Assembly: GCA_002702655.1 (NCBI GenBank)
Contig: PABB01000042.1
Span: forward strand, 248,001-312,000
DNA from: Planctomycetaceae bacterium
GTDB lineage: Bacteria; Planctomycetota; Planctomycetia; Pirellulales; Lacipirellulaceae
Direction of reading: 5' to 3'
Length of the DNA: 64,000 nucleotides
This document shows positions 1 to 10,600 of this stretch, in pieces; the first letter of the stretch is position 1, and each line of letters starts with the position of its first letter. Both the position numbers and the translations under genes were made by a program. A model generated the notes under the pieces. It ran no database searches. It was given only the letters and a program-made list of their open reading frames with translations, and was not told the origin of the DNA.

Positions 1-801
1 GACGTCGAGCACCATCATCGTCACGAAGCCGCCCATCAGACTCAGCGTCGCCAGGTCGACGTTGCCGCCGCGTTCGGCTTCGGGAATGAGTTCTTCGACG
101 ACCACGTACACCATGGCCCCCGCGGCGAAGGACAGGGCGTAGGGCAGGATCGGCGCGGCCACGGCGACCAGCGCGGCCCCGGCCACCGCGGCGATCGGCT
201 CGACCGAAGCGGACAATTGCCCGTACCAGAAGCTTTTCAGCTTGCTCATCCCCTCGGCCCGCAGCGGCATGGCCACCGCGATCCCTTCGGGGAAATTCTG
301 AATGCCGATGCCGACGGCCAACGCCAGCGCCGCGGCGACGCTGGCTCCCGAGACGCCGGCGATGACGCCGCCGAAAGCGACGCCCACGGCCAGTCCCTCG
401 GGGATGTTGTGCAGCGTGATCGCCGTGACCAACAGCACGGATCGATGCCAGGTGGTCTTCGGGCCTTCGGCCTCGGCCATAGGGAAGAACAGATGCAGGT
501 GGGGCATCGATTTATCGAGCACCCACAGCCCCACGCCGCCGGCCAGAAAACCGATCGCCGGCGGCAGCCACGCCGGCAGCGACCCCTGCTCGGCGATTTG
601 AATCGCGGGAGCGAGCAGCGACCAGTAGCTGGCGGCCAACATCACGCCGCCGGAAAACCCCAGCATGCCGTCGAGCAACCGACGATTGATGGAGCGGGTG
701 AAAAACACCCCCGCGGCGCCAACCGCGGTGACCAGCCACGTGAACAGCCCCGCCAGAAGCGCCTGCATGACGGGGCTGAGTTCTTGAAAGGCTTCGTACA
801 C
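1..801 (-). CDS. ZIP family metal transporter, GufA/ZIP11-like (3' end cut off)
   Basis: Inner-membrane permease that in this family carries zinc or related divalent cations into the cytoplasm. The translation is a string of hydrophobic segments with the two ZIP metal-binding signatures, HNIPEG near residue 129 and QNFPEG near residue 167, in helices IV and V. A His-containing loop (PHLHLFF) precedes them. The reading frame is still open at base 1; it ends in MMVLDV, so only a few residues should be missing. I chose the GTG at 801 ([18 protein letters not shown]); an ATG at 768 is a credible alternative. A strong hairpin lies just upstream, between this gene and the methyltransferase. Confidence 0.9.
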   Translation of the reverse strand, partial: MYEAFQELSPVMQALLAGLFTWLVTAVGAAGVFFTRSINRRLLDGMLGFSGGVMLAASYWSLLAPAIQIAEQGSLPAWLPPAIGFLAGGVGLWVLDKSMPHLHLFFPMAEAEGPKTTWHRSVLLVTAITLHNIPEGLAVGVAFGGVIAGVSGASVAAALALAVGIGIQNFPEGIAVAMPLRAEGMSKLKSFWYGQLSASVEPIAAVAGAALVAVAAPILPYALSFAAGAMVYVVVEELIPEAERGGNVDLATLSLMGGFVTMMVLDV

Positions 802-819
802 GATTGCTATCAATCGGCA

Positions 820-910
820 GGGTGGCTGGGGACGAGCGGAGCGAGCCCCCAGAAATTTGCCATTGGTCTCGAGCGCGCTGGGGGCTCCCGTTGGTCGTCC
901 CCAGCCACCC
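820..910. repeat. nested inverted repeat / hairpin element
   Basis: A perfect 16-base arm (GGGTGGCTGGGGACGA, 820-835) is matched by its reverse complement at 895-910. Inside it a second 10-base arm (GAGCCCCCAG, 843-852) pairs with 878-887. The whole unit could fold into one long cruciform between two minus-strand genes. It resembles a dispersed REP-like element more than a simple terminator, since no T-run follows either arm. Confidence 0.75.
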
Positions 911-969
911 CGCCGAAGTCTGCGCTGATCCGTTCAATCCGCGACAACCCGCGTTCCATTCGCCCCGCC

Positions 970-1719
970 CTATTTCCGCACAATTTCCACGCAGATCCCG
1001 CCGGCGCGGAAGGCTCGGTGCATGCGGGTGAACCAGATCTCTTGGGCCCAGTGCAGGCCGAGCTCTTCGCACAGGCGTTTCAGTTCGCCGCGATTGTACG
1101 TGCGGCAATACCAAAGACGGCTGGTCCAGGCGCCTGAGAAATTGTCCTCAGTCGTCAGCAGGAACATGCGACCGCCGGGCTGCAGCACGCGCGACATTTC
1201 GCGGAGGCCCGGTTCGGGATCGGGCAGGTGCTCCAGCACGTAGCCGCAGGTGATGCAGTCGAACGAGTTGTCGGCGAACGGCAAGTGCGCCAGGTCGGCC
1301 GCGACGAAGCGGGGCGTGCGGCGGCTCTTCTCGGCCAGTCGTCGCCGCGCGCGGCGGAGCATCTGGTGCGACAGGTCGGTGCAGGTCAGCTGCGCTTCGG
1401 GGTCGGAGTACTTCAGCAGGTGCCCGGCGATCTGCCCGGCGCCGCTACCGACATCCAGGATCGAACGCGCCCCCGCCAGATCGAACTTGCGACTGCGGAA
1501 GATCCGCTCGCCCAGCGGGATATGCAGCGAGAGCATGCTGCACGTGCTGAGAAACGCTCCCTTGGGCCCGCCGTAAACCCGCTTCACCTTCGAGCGGTAT
1601 TCGTCCGGGCTGACCTTGCGGATCAGGTCGTTTTCGATGAGCCGATTCAGCGGCTTGATGCGCTGGCCGTCGCGGCGGTTTTGGCGCCGTCGGCGGCGAG
1701 GTTCGAGCGTTTGTGTCAT
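970..1719 (-). CDS. class I SAM-dependent methyltransferase (Methyltransf_11 type)
   Basis: Probable small-molecule or glycan methyltransferase of 249 residues. Motif I (LDVGSGAGQ) lies near residue 89, followed by an acidic motif II (CTDLSHQML), motif III (FVAADLAHLPFADNSFD) and the post-motif VLEHLPDPE with RVLQPGGRMFL, which is the usual UbiE/Methyltransf_11 order. The N-terminus is very basic (RRRRRQNRR), and about 85 residues precede the SAM fold. The substrate cannot be told from sequence. It stands alone between the ZIP transporter and the VWA cluster, with intergenic hairpins on both sides, so it is probably not co-transcribed with the VWA genes. Confidence 0.85.
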   Translation of the reverse strand: MTQTLEPRRRRRQNRRDGQRIKPLNRLIENDLIRKVSPDEYRSKVKRVYGGPKGAFLSTCSMLSLHIPLGERIFRSRKFDLAGARSILDVGSGAGQIAGHLLKYSDPEAQLTCTDLSHQMLRRARRRLAEKSRRTPRFVAADLAHLPFADNSFDCITCGYVLEHLPDPEPGLREMSRVLQPGGRMFLLTTEDNFSGAWTSRLWYCRTYNRGELKRLCEELGLHWAQEIWFTRMHRAFRAGGICVEIVRK

Positions 1720-1770
1720 GGACCGGTCGCCAGCGGGGGCGAGAGTTGGCGAGGCGAGTGCGGGAGTACG

Positions 1771-1803
1771 GGGTAGCCCGGGTTGGCGTTCAGCCTACCC
1801 GGG
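1771..1803. repeat. CCCGGGTTGGC-type hairpin repeat
   Basis: GGGTAG (1771-1776) pairs with CTACCC (1795-1800), and the overlapping CCCGGGT/ACCCGGG words at 1777-1783 and 1797-1803 give an alternative fold. It lies about 110 bases past the stop of the minus-strand VWA gene, so it may serve as its terminator, but it looks like a dispersed repeat unit. Confidence 0.5.
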
Positions 1804-1912
1804 TCACGCAGCGACGAGAGGCGCCGACAACGGCTGGCCTCTTGCGGCTGCGCCGCTCCGGTAGCCTGAACGGCAACCGGAGCTACTGCGTCTGCGAGCA
1901 AAACTGGCGCCA

Positions 1913-3946
1913 TCAGATGTACACCCGGCGATTGTAGATATACCACTCGACCAGCAGAATCACCAGGGCCAGCAGCAGCAGCGGCTTCCAAAGTTCTTTG
2001 CGCACCGGGGTTTGCAACGACGCGGCGGCCACCTCCGTATAGCCGATCTGCAGCGCCTCGACCGTGGGCAGCGTCTCCTCGTCGCTCTGCCGGCCGCGGA
2101 GGGCGACGTCGCTCTCCTGGCGGTCAAACAGGTTCACAGCAAACCGGCGGATCACCTCGCTGCCGCTGCGCAGCTCGTACACGCCGGGGCGGTCGGCATC
2201 GTTGTAAATAAACTTACCCCGCGACGGGGCCTCCACCGGCCGGCTCGTGCCGTCGGGCTTCACAACGGAGAGGTCGTTGCGGGTTTCCCGCAGGGTCAGT
2301 TCCACGGGCTGCCCCGGGCGCGTTGATTGGGCGGGGGCGTCCGCCCCCCCGGCGGCCAAGTACTCCAGCACGTTCAGCGCGAAGTTGGGAAAGCTGGTCA
2401 TCCGCGGCCAGTTGGTGTTGATCGTCATGCCCTCGTCGTCGGCGCCGACGATCTCGAAACCCAACACGGCGTCCTCGTAGCTGTCGCGGGGAGCGATCGC
2501 CGCGATGGGGCCCGCGGTCGAGTCGATCAGCGCCAGCCCGCCCGCGGGGGGCTTGACGGTGAAGCTGTCGACCAGCAGCACATTGCCCATTTCGACCAGG
2601 TTCAGCAGTGGGTGACTGCGCTGCCAGTCGATGATCTGCGGTACGCCCGCCCGTTCGGCGCTGGCGCCCTCTTGCCACTCCTCGGTGGGCGGCACGCGAC
2701 CGATCAGCAGCGTGTTGGCCTGCGGCATTTCGTCCGGAGCGCACTGGTCGTAAATGATCAGGTCGTACTTGTCGGTCAGCGCGTCGTTGCGATATTCGTC
2801 AGTGGCTAGCACCGAGGGATCGACTTTCTCGACCTGCGCCAGCCGGCGAGCGCGGTCGGTCGACAGCGCAAACTCCAACGCGGGGTTGCCGGGGGTGACC
2901 AGCAGCACCCGCGCGTCGCGCTGCGGGTCGAGTACCGCGTAGGCCGCGTTGTCCAGCGCCAGCGCGTCGTTGAATCCGGCGGGCGGCGTCAGCGACGCCC
3001 TCAGCCACCCGCTGTCCACCACGCCCAGGTTGAACGTGGCGCCGGCCGTGCTGCCCGGGGGGATGGTCACTTCGGTGGCGTCGACCAGCGCGCCGTCGCG
3101 ATTGAGTTCAATCACGACGGTTTGCTCTTCGTCGCTGAAGTTGGCCGCCTGCACGAACGCCTGCTGCTCGTCGGGGCGGACTTCGTTGCGGCCCGTGCTC
3201 AGCGCGGTGAGGGCCAGGTTGCGCGCCTGGAACGTGCCAATCGGCAAATACTGCGGCGTGAGATTGCCCAGCGAGAAGCCCTCGACCGAGCCGAACCGCC
3301 CGTCGCTGAGGATGAACAGATCGACTGGGTCCTGCTCGGTGGCGTCGAACTCGGCGCCGGCGCTCTCCACGGTGATCCGTCCCGGGTTGGCAAACCCGTC
3401 GGCCAACTCCAACGCGCCGCGAACTCGGGTGGCGGTCGCGGTGGGTTGAATGCGGTCGAGCCCCTCGCGGAGCAGTCGCTTGTTGTTGGTGAATTCCTGC
3501 ACCACGTCCGGCTCGTCGGCAAAGCTGATCAACATGGCCGACATGTCCGATTCGAGCTGATCGATCAGCGCGGCGATTCGCTGCTTCGCGGCGGCCAGGC
3601 GACTGCCGGCCTCGGCGTCGGCGGCGCTCATGCTGGCCGAGTTGTCGACGAGGAAGATGAATTTGGCCCCGTCGAGCCGCTCGCCCTCCCACCCGGGTCT
3701 CAGCAAAGCGAGGATCGCTAGCGCCACCAACGCCAACTGTAGAAACAGCAACAACGACTGCCGCAGCCGCTGCCACAGGCTGTTCACGTGCAAGTCTTCA
3801 ATGACTTTTGTCCACAGGTAGGTGCTGGGCACCTCCAGCGGCTGCCGCTTCAGCTTCAGAAAGTACAGCGCAAAGATCGCCAAGGGGACGGCGATCATCG
3901 CCCCCCAAGCGGCCGGTCCGAGCGTGTTGCGGAAAAGTTCTGACAC
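1913..3946 (-). CDS. BatA-like von Willebrand factor A membrane protein
   Basis: A 677-residue membrane-anchored protein. The N-terminus matches the BatA region: a first membrane segment (WGAMIAVPLAIFALYFLKL), a Leu/Trp-rich linker, and a second segment (LLLFLQLALVALAILALL). A VWA domain follows, with the MIDAS metal motif DNSASMS near residue 101 and a second ILSDGRFGS motif. The remainder is an extracytoplasmic beta-rich region, and a last membrane helix closes the C-terminus (LLLLALVILLVEWYIYNRR). It is the last gene of the MoxR-DUF58-VWA set. In known Bat-type systems such proteins act with the MoxR ATPase in envelope stress tolerance; that role is inference here. Confidence 0.85.
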   Translation of the reverse strand: MSELFRNTLGPAAWGAMIAVPLAIFALYFLKLKRQPLEVPSTYLWTKVIEDLHVNSLWQRLRQSLLLFLQLALVALAILALLRPGWEGERLDGAKFIFLVDNSASMSAADAEAGSRLAAAKQRIAALIDQLESDMSAMLISFADEPDVVQEFTNNKRLLREGLDRIQPTATATRVRGALELADGFANPGRITVESAGAEFDATEQDPVDLFILSDGRFGSVEGFSLGNLTPQYLPIGTFQARNLALTALSTGRNEVRPDEQQAFVQAANFSDEEQTVVIELNRDGALVDATEVTIPPGSTAGATFNLGVVDSGWLRASLTPPAGFNDALALDNAAYAVLDPQRDARVLLVTPGNPALEFALSTDRARRLAQVEKVDPSVLATDEYRNDALTDKYDLIIYDQCAPDEMPQANTLLIGRVPPTEEWQEGASAERAGVPQIIDWQRSHPLLNLVEMGNVLLVDSFTVKPPAGGLALIDSTAGPIAAIAPRDSYEDAVLGFEIVGADDEGMTINTNWPRMTSFPNFALNVLEYLAAGGADAPAQSTRPGQPVELTLRETRNDLSVVKPDGTSRPVEAPSRGKFIYNDADRPGVYELRSGSEVIRRFAVNLFDRQESDVALRGRQSDEETLPTVEALQIGYTEVAAASLQTPVRKELWKPLLLLALVILLVEWYIYNRRVYI

Positions 3947-3970
3947 GTGAGATGGCTACGATAATTTTTT

Positions 3971-4342
3971 GAACCGCCAAGGACGCCAAGAGCGCCAAGG
4001 TCATAAAATTTTGGCGGAATGCGATTGATCTCTGCCCGGTGTCGCAGGAACTTCAGGTTCCTCGCTTGGTCCCAAGAATCGCCCCGCCGCGATTAGAACC
4101 AGCAGAATCAATCCCATTCCAGCGAACACGACGATATCTTCCACGATGCTGTAGCCGTGGTGCCAGAAGATACGATTCACAACGCTCATCACGATCACAA
4201 ATGCCATGAACGCAGCGCCGGCGAAACACATGAGCGCCGAAGTGCGACGAACTGAAAACGACCTTGGCAAACTGTTCATTGATCGCGTCTCCTTTCCGGT
4301 CTCCGGCGTGTCCTTTGGCGCTCTTGGCGTCCTTGGCGGTTC
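3971..4342. repeat. near-perfect 30-31 bp inverted repeats bracketing a small gene
   Basis: The left arm at 3971-4000 begins GAACCGCCAAGGACGCC and is itself a 9-base-period repeat of CGCCAAGG units. The right arm at 4312-4342 is its reverse complement with a single added A. The 92-residue CDS lies wholly between the arms, and its stop codon directly abuts the left arm. The arrangement resembles a small mobile cassette or MITE with cargo, but no target duplication could be confirmed by eye. Confidence 0.7.
4001..4279 (-). CDS. small two-helix membrane protein between inverted repeats
   Basis: A 92-residue protein of unknown function. Two hydrophobic segments are clear (FAGAAFMAFVIVMSVV and FAGMGLILLVLIAAGRFL), joined by a short loop with HHGYSIVED, and the C-terminal tail is hydrophilic and Pro-rich. 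The start is the ATG after a purine-rich stretch in the DUF58-to-VWA gap. The gene sits inside paired CGCCAAGG inverted repeats, so it interrupts the DUF58-VWA series and may have been inserted. Reality as a gene rests on the helix pattern and context only. Confidence 0.6.
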   Translation of the reverse strand: MNSLPRSFSVRRTSALMCFAGAAFMAFVIVMSVVNRIFWHHGYSIVEDIVVFAGMGLILLVLIAAGRFLGPSEEPEVPATPGRDQSHSAKIL

Positions 4343-4353
4343 AGTTTTCGGAA

Positions 4354-5283
4354 TCACCGAACAAGCCCGCGCCGTCTGAGTTGCTGGGCGACCAAATCCG
4401 CCACCGGCGTTTGCGTGTTGGCCAGCAGGTAGTGCATGCCCCGGCGGGTGCAGAAGTCCTGCGCCCCGCGGGTGAAGGCCGTGAGGGTCCGCTCGTAGCG
4501 GTCCAGCAGCGGACGGCTGGCGGTGATCTCGGCCACGTCGGCGTCCTCGCAGTCGACGAGCTTCAGGTCGCCCTTCACGTCGGGATTGATCTCCTCCTGC
4601 GACAGCACCTGAATCACGTAGCAATCCATCTCCTGGGCAACGAAGTACCGCAGCGCAGCCTCGTAGCCTTGCTTGTCCATCAGGTCGCTGATCAGCACGA
4701 CGATCCCCTTGCCGTGATTGCGGAGGCAGAAGTTCTTCACGCCCTCGTGCAGCGGCGCGGGCTCGCCGGCCTCGATCGCTTCGAGTTGCTGGACCATCCG
4801 CCACGCGCTGTGCCGCCCGCGGTAGATTGGGCTGCGGGCCGACGGCTTCTGGCCCAGCGTTTCGATCCGCACGCGATCGCCGCGCACCAAACCCACAAAC
4901 GCGAGCGCCGCGGCCAGTTGCTTGGCGTAGCGCAGCTTGCTGGGCTCGCCGAAATCCATCGACAAGCTGGCGTCCAGCAGCGCGTAAAAGTGCAGGTCTT
5001 CCTCTTCCAGGAACAGCTTGATGATCAGCTTTTCGAGCCGCGCGTACAGATTCCAGTCGAGCTGCCGCAGGTCGTCTCCCGCGACGTAATTGCGAAAGTC
5101 GGCGAATTCGACGCTCTGCCCTTTGCGCTTGCTGCGCCGCTCGCCCTTCATGCGGCCGCGGAAGATTTTGCGCGTGACGAGCTCCAGCCGCTCCAACTGC
5201 GCCAGCAGCTTGGGATCGAGCAACTCGCCATTGGCAACCGGCGGCGCGGCAGCAGGAGCGGGAGAGGAGGAGTCGTTGGGCAT
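4354..5283 (-). CDS. DUF58 domain-containing protein
   Basis: A 309-residue cytoplasmic protein of the DUF58 family, whose genes nearly always lie next to a MoxR ATPase gene and VWA genes. The family core is visible near residues 45-80: RKIFRGRMKGERRSK, then FADFRNYVAGDDLRQLDW. A VWA-like fold follows with the metal-site motif DASLSMDFG, then VLISDLMDK. There is no membrane segment, unlike many DUF58 proteins, and the N-terminus is Ala/Pro-rich. It lies about 115 bases downstream of moxR on the same strand, across a short tract of GGTTACC/GGTCACC repeats. The MoxR-DUF58 pair is thought to act as a chaperone-like unit on VWA partners. Confidence 0.9.
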   Translation of the reverse strand: MPNDSSSPAPAAAPPVANGELLDPKLLAQLERLELVTRKIFRGRMKGERRSKRKGQSVEFADFRNYVAGDDLRQLDWNLYARLEKLIIKLFLEEEDLHFYALLDASLSMDFGEPSKLRYAKQLAAALAFVGLVRGDRVRIETLGQKPSARSPIYRGRHSAWRMVQQLEAIEAGEPAPLHEGVKNFCLRNHGKGIVVLISDLMDKQGYEAALRYFVAQEMDCYVIQVLSQEEINPDVKGDLKLVDCEDADVAEITASRPLLDRYERTLTAFTRGAQDFCTRRGMHYLLANTQTPVADLVAQQLRRRGLVR

Positions 5284-5294
5284 GGACGACGTGG

Positions 5295-5398
5295 GTGACC
5301 TGTGACCAGTTACCGGTTACCAGTGAAATAGAAGATCGACGGCAACGCCAGTCACCGGTCACCGATCACGGGTAACCGATCACCGATCACTGCTCCTG
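5295..5398. repeat. GGTTACC / GGTCACC / GATCACC short repeat tract
   Basis: The moxR-DUF58 gap is filled with variations on ACCGGTTACC, CACCGGTCACC and CCGATCACC, giving many possible small palindromes. A closely related tract, again built of GTGACCGGTTACCGG words, occurs at about 10790-10828 upstream of the large VWA gene. This is a dispersed simple-repeat family rather than a coding or clear operator sequence. Confidence 0.6.
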
Positions 5399-6415
<1,017 letters not shown>

Positions 6416-6574
6416 GCGCGGCGTTCCGGCAGTGAACGAGATGACAAAAGGGGGAGAGATCTAACAGGATCGGGGAGCGAGCGGCGGAAGTCAAATCGGA
6501 GCCCCGACTTATCCCCAACTCCAACCGGCGCGGCTGGCAGCGAGCGGGTGCGTTCCCGGGCGCCGCGGGAGGCA

Positions 6575-7618
6575 TCACTGGGGCGATTCGGTGGCTTCGG
6601 CCCGCGCTTCGCGCGGCATCAGCGTGATCAGCAGCATGGCCGCGGTCGTCGGCGTGTCGGTTTCAGCCTGTAACAGCATGTCGACATGGTCGTCTTCGAG
6701 GGTGAACTGCGGTTTCTCTAGAGCTGCGTCCAAGGCGTCGATGGCGGCGACCATTTGCTCGTTCATTTCCGCGACGCCGGGGTACTCCGCTTGTTGCGTC
6801 TCAAGGAACGGCGGCATCATCTCCTTCGACATGGCCAAGTAATTCTTGAGCAGCGGGACGATTTTTGTCATCGCCGATTTGACTCGTTCCCCGTCGGCGG
6901 GGTCGGCCAATTGGGCGGTGAGCCGGATTGTCAAATCGTCTTGGTCGTCGATTCCCAGCGACCAGCGCGCGACCGTGTCGGCAACGTCGACGCCCATTTC
7001 CGCCAGAGTCGCCGAAAACCGGGCTGAGTAGTCCGCTTCCAGATACATGTCAAATAGCGGGTGCGGCTCAGCAGCGCTGGTGCGGAGCTCCTCAAGCGTG
7101 GCCCCGTAGCCGTCGTTTTGCTGCAAGTTGTCGGCGATTGATTGCGGCGGATGCAGCAGTACGATCCGGTCGGCAAGAAACGCGGCAGCCAGCGGCCGTG
7201 ACGCGTCGGCTGCGTAGGCGACTTGCGCGGCTTCTTGCGGGTCACCGCCCGGCGCCACGGCCGCGATGATCTTGTCGCGATCGTATGGCTCACGCGTGAC
7301 AACCAGTGCGTCGCCGCCATTGTCGTCGAACGCCAAGCTAACCAGCACGACCTCCTCGGGCGTCAGCCCCAGTGACTGCTCCATGACGCTCGTCCAATAC
7401 AACGGCACGATCGGGTGCGATTGCGCTAGCTTCTGCAGCGACTCGGCCTCGGGCCCCGTGGCGAAGCGATCGCCAATGCGCATGTCGATCACTGCGCCCT
7501 GCTGCGCGGGGACAGAGTCGGTCTGCGCGGCCGGCTGTTGAGCTCGTCCGGTCAGGGGCGCGAGCAATGCGGCGATGAGAGAGATGGCGGCAGACAGCGA
7601 CAGCATACAACGGTGCAT
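6575..7618 (-). CDS. secreted protein of unknown function within the MoxR cluster
   Basis: A 347-residue protein that I do not recognise. The N-terminus is a clear signal peptide (MHRCMLSLSAAISLIAALLAPLTGRAQQ), which is why I start at 7618 rather than at the longer frame. The mature part is acidic with no membrane helices. It contains several stretches suggestive of a repeated alpha/beta fold (VMEQSLGLTPEEVVLVSLAF and FTLEDDHVDMLLQ) and ends near MLLITLMPREARAEA. It lies between the large VWA gene (44-base gap) and moxR, so a role with the VWA proteins in the envelope is plausible. Confidence 0.7.
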   Translation of the reverse strand: MHRCMLSLSAAISLIAALLAPLTGRAQQPAAQTDSVPAQQGAVIDMRIGDRFATGPEAESLQKLAQSHPIVPLYWTSVMEQSLGLTPEEVVLVSLAFDDNGGDALVVTREPYDRDKIIAAVAPGGDPQEAAQVAYAADASRPLAAAFLADRIVLLHPPQSIADNLQQNDGYGATLEELRTSAAEPHPLFDMYLEADYSARFSATLAEMGVDVADTVARWSLGIDDQDDLTIRLTAQLADPADGERVKSAMTKIVPLLKNYLAMSKEMMPPFLETQQAEYPGVAEMNEQMVAAIDALDAALEKPQFTLEDDHVDMLLQAETDTPTTAAMLLITLMPREARAEATESPQ

Positions 7619-7662
7619 TGGAATAGCGGCTCTCAACGGGAGTGCGGAAGGGGGCGGGCGGG

Positions 7663-10600
7663 TTACTTGTTTCTGGGATTCTCGTCGCGGTCGTCCCATA
7701 CCTTTTTCTTGGCCTTGAGCAGCCGCTCGGTGTACGACTCGGGCTGCGGGGCGTCGGCGGCAGGCGCGGTCGGGGGGGCGGTCGGTTTGGGCTGAGGCTT
7801 GCCGCTCGCGGCGCCGGAGTCCACCGGCGGCAGATCGGCGTCGCCGCGGGCTTCGGCCTCTTCCAACGAGAACCGGGCCGCCGCTTTGCGGCCTTCGATC
7901 TCGCTGGTGACCTGCTGTTTGCGACTGCGGAGCCGGCTCATTGTCTCAGGGACCGGCGCGGCCCGTTCGCGGCGAAGCACCCAGTCACGGCCGCGGGCCA
8001 GTAGCGGCGGCAGCCACTCGAGATTGACCTGCACGCGGCGGACGAACACGTCGCTCCAGAACAGTACGCTGCCCGCGACGATGATCCACGGCCAGATCGA
8101 TTGGTTGGAAACGGCCCGCGGCAGGTCGTCGCGGAACGGGTCGAGCACGGCGGCGTCGGCGCCGTCGGCCGCGTCGCTCTCGGCCACGGCCGCCAGGCCC
8201 TCCTCGACATACACGCCCTCGGGGCCCTCGCCGGCGGGCAACTCGGCCAGCGATTTGAGCAGCGGCACGTTCGTTTCCGCCGCGCGGTACTCGGCCGAGT
8301 AGCTGATGTTGACGCCGCTGATGATCGGCGACTTCTCGGCGCCCGGGTTGACGACCACCATGTAGCTGCCGGCGTCCTCCGAGGCAAAGCTGCCGACGTA
8401 GCGCCCCGGGGCGACTTGCTCGACGGTCACAGGCAGCGTCTGGGCGCCTGCGCCGGTGGCGTCGCCGGGGGTCAGCACGCTGGCGGTCATCGCCTGGTTG
8501 TTCAAAAACTCGCCCGCCTCGTCCATGGCGGTGATGATGATCTCGGTGCGGCCGTCGCCCACGTTGGTGGCCACCGTGTAGTTGCCCGTGTCGCCCACGG
8601 GCCGCATCGCCCAGCGGACGATTTGGCTGAACAGCTTGTCGTAGCCGTCCCAGGCGGTCCACGTGTCGGCCCACCGGCGCCCGGCGTCGGTGGTCAGCGC
8701 CACCGTCTTGCCCGCACCGTAGTTCCACGCGGCCAGCACGGTGGAGGTCTTCTCGTCGACGGGGATCGGCGAGCGGAGGATCACTTCGACCAGCGGGTTC
8801 TGCTTGACGTCGGTCAGCACAAACCCGCTGATCGGCGGCAGCGCGTCGACATCCAATCCGCGGATGATCTCGTGATTCGGCGCGGTGATCTGCGGCGAGA
8901 CGGGCGGCTTGGGCTCGTACACCAACGGCCGGGCGATGCGGCGGGCTTCGCGCTGGTAAATCTTGGGCAGCGCGCTGGCGCTTTTGACCACGTAGTATTT
9001 GCCGCCGGTGGCGTTGGCGATGTCCTGCATGGTCTTGCTGCCCCAGCGACCGTGCGAGCCCACCGCCACGGTGCTCACCCGCACGCCCTGCTGCTTCAGC
9101 GAGTTGATTGTGGCCGCCTTGGGCGCCGAGGCGTCGCCGTCGCTGATGATGATCATGTGCTTGACGGCCACGTTCGTGCCCAGCTTGGCGAACGCCGCAG
9201 CGGCCATCTTCATGCTGCCGTCGAAGTCGGGCATGTCGCCGATGGTCATGCGATCGATCATCGACAGCATCCGCTGGCGGAACGGCCCCACCTGCACGAT
9301 GCCGCCGCTGCCGCGGCCCCATAGCCACTGGTCCGTGCCGCTCCACTGGACCAGGCCGCAATAGTCTCGGCTGCCCAGCACCTTGATCGACTCGGCGGCG
9401 ATCCGCTTCATCCAGTAGTTGCCCTTGGGCATCTCGCCGCCGTGCATGATCAACGCGAGCGCGCCGACCGGCGAGACCTTGGCGCTTTTGATCTGGAAGT
9501 CGACCGGCATGGCCTTTTCCAGTTCGGTGTTCGACCACCCGCCGGCGCCGAACGTCTCCGCCCCGCCCATCATCACCAGCCCGCAGCCCAACTCGCTCGT
9601 GTTGCGAGTGAGCATCTCGATCTGCGCGTCGCTGAAGTTGGCCACGTTGTCGGCGTCGCTGCCGCTGCTGCGGGGCACGTTGCCCAGGATGATGCAGTCG
9701 TACGCCTGCAATTCCACGAGCGAGCTGAACAGGTCGGCGGTGGTGCGGACCTCGACCTCCAACTCCTCCGTCCGCAGTCGGTCGACCAGATAGTCGAACT
9801 CGCCGGGGGTATCGAAGTTTTCGATCAGCAGAATTCGCCCGCGACCGCGGATGTGCGTGAACGCGGTAGCCGTGTTGTTTTGGGCCATGCCGTCGTCGGT
9901 CGGCGTGGCGGGGCTGAACCGCGCTTCGTAGGTGTAGAAGCCGGTCTGGTCGAGTTCGCCGGGGATGGAGAATACCCGCTTGCCGGGCGGGACCGTGATT
10001 TGGTCCTCGGCAACGATCTGCTCGTCGTCGCCGCTCTTGCGAATGATCCGCAGCGTGCCGGCGACGTTCGCGCCCGAACCTTCGGGGGCGTCGTTGTTGA
10101 CGACCACGCGCATTTCGAACGGCTGCCCCTGCTGCACGCCTGCCGGCAGGTCGATCTTTTCGACCGACACTTCGGTGCGGGCTTGCAAGTAGACCGGCAC
10201 GACGTCGATGCTGACCCCCGAGTCGGCCGCCGCCCGCGCTTCGCGATACGCGTTGCCCAGGTTCTGGTTGCCGTCGGTCACCAGCACAATCCGCCGCGCG
10301 GCGTCGTGGGGAAAAATCGCCTTGGCCCGCTGGATGGCCGTGCCGACGTCGGTGTACTCGGGGTCGAGCAGCGACTCGACCCGGTTGTGCAGGGCCAGCT
10401 CGGTTTCGACCAGCGGGATCTCGACCTCCGCGTCGCGGCCGAACACGATCACGGCGTACCGGTCGCCGCGGTCGGCGTTGCGGTGCTCGGTGATCGATTG
10501 TTTGACCACCTCCATCATGGCCGCGCGCGTCTCGGCGGGGATGCTCAGCGACTGGTCCAGCAGGTACACGACCGTCATCTGATCGTTCTTGCGCTGATAC

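Noticed and set aside
4280-5362. Upstream extension of the small membrane gene's frame through the DUF58 gene
   Set aside because: The extension is a shadow of DUF58 in another frame. Only the part from 4279 downward has membrane-protein character.
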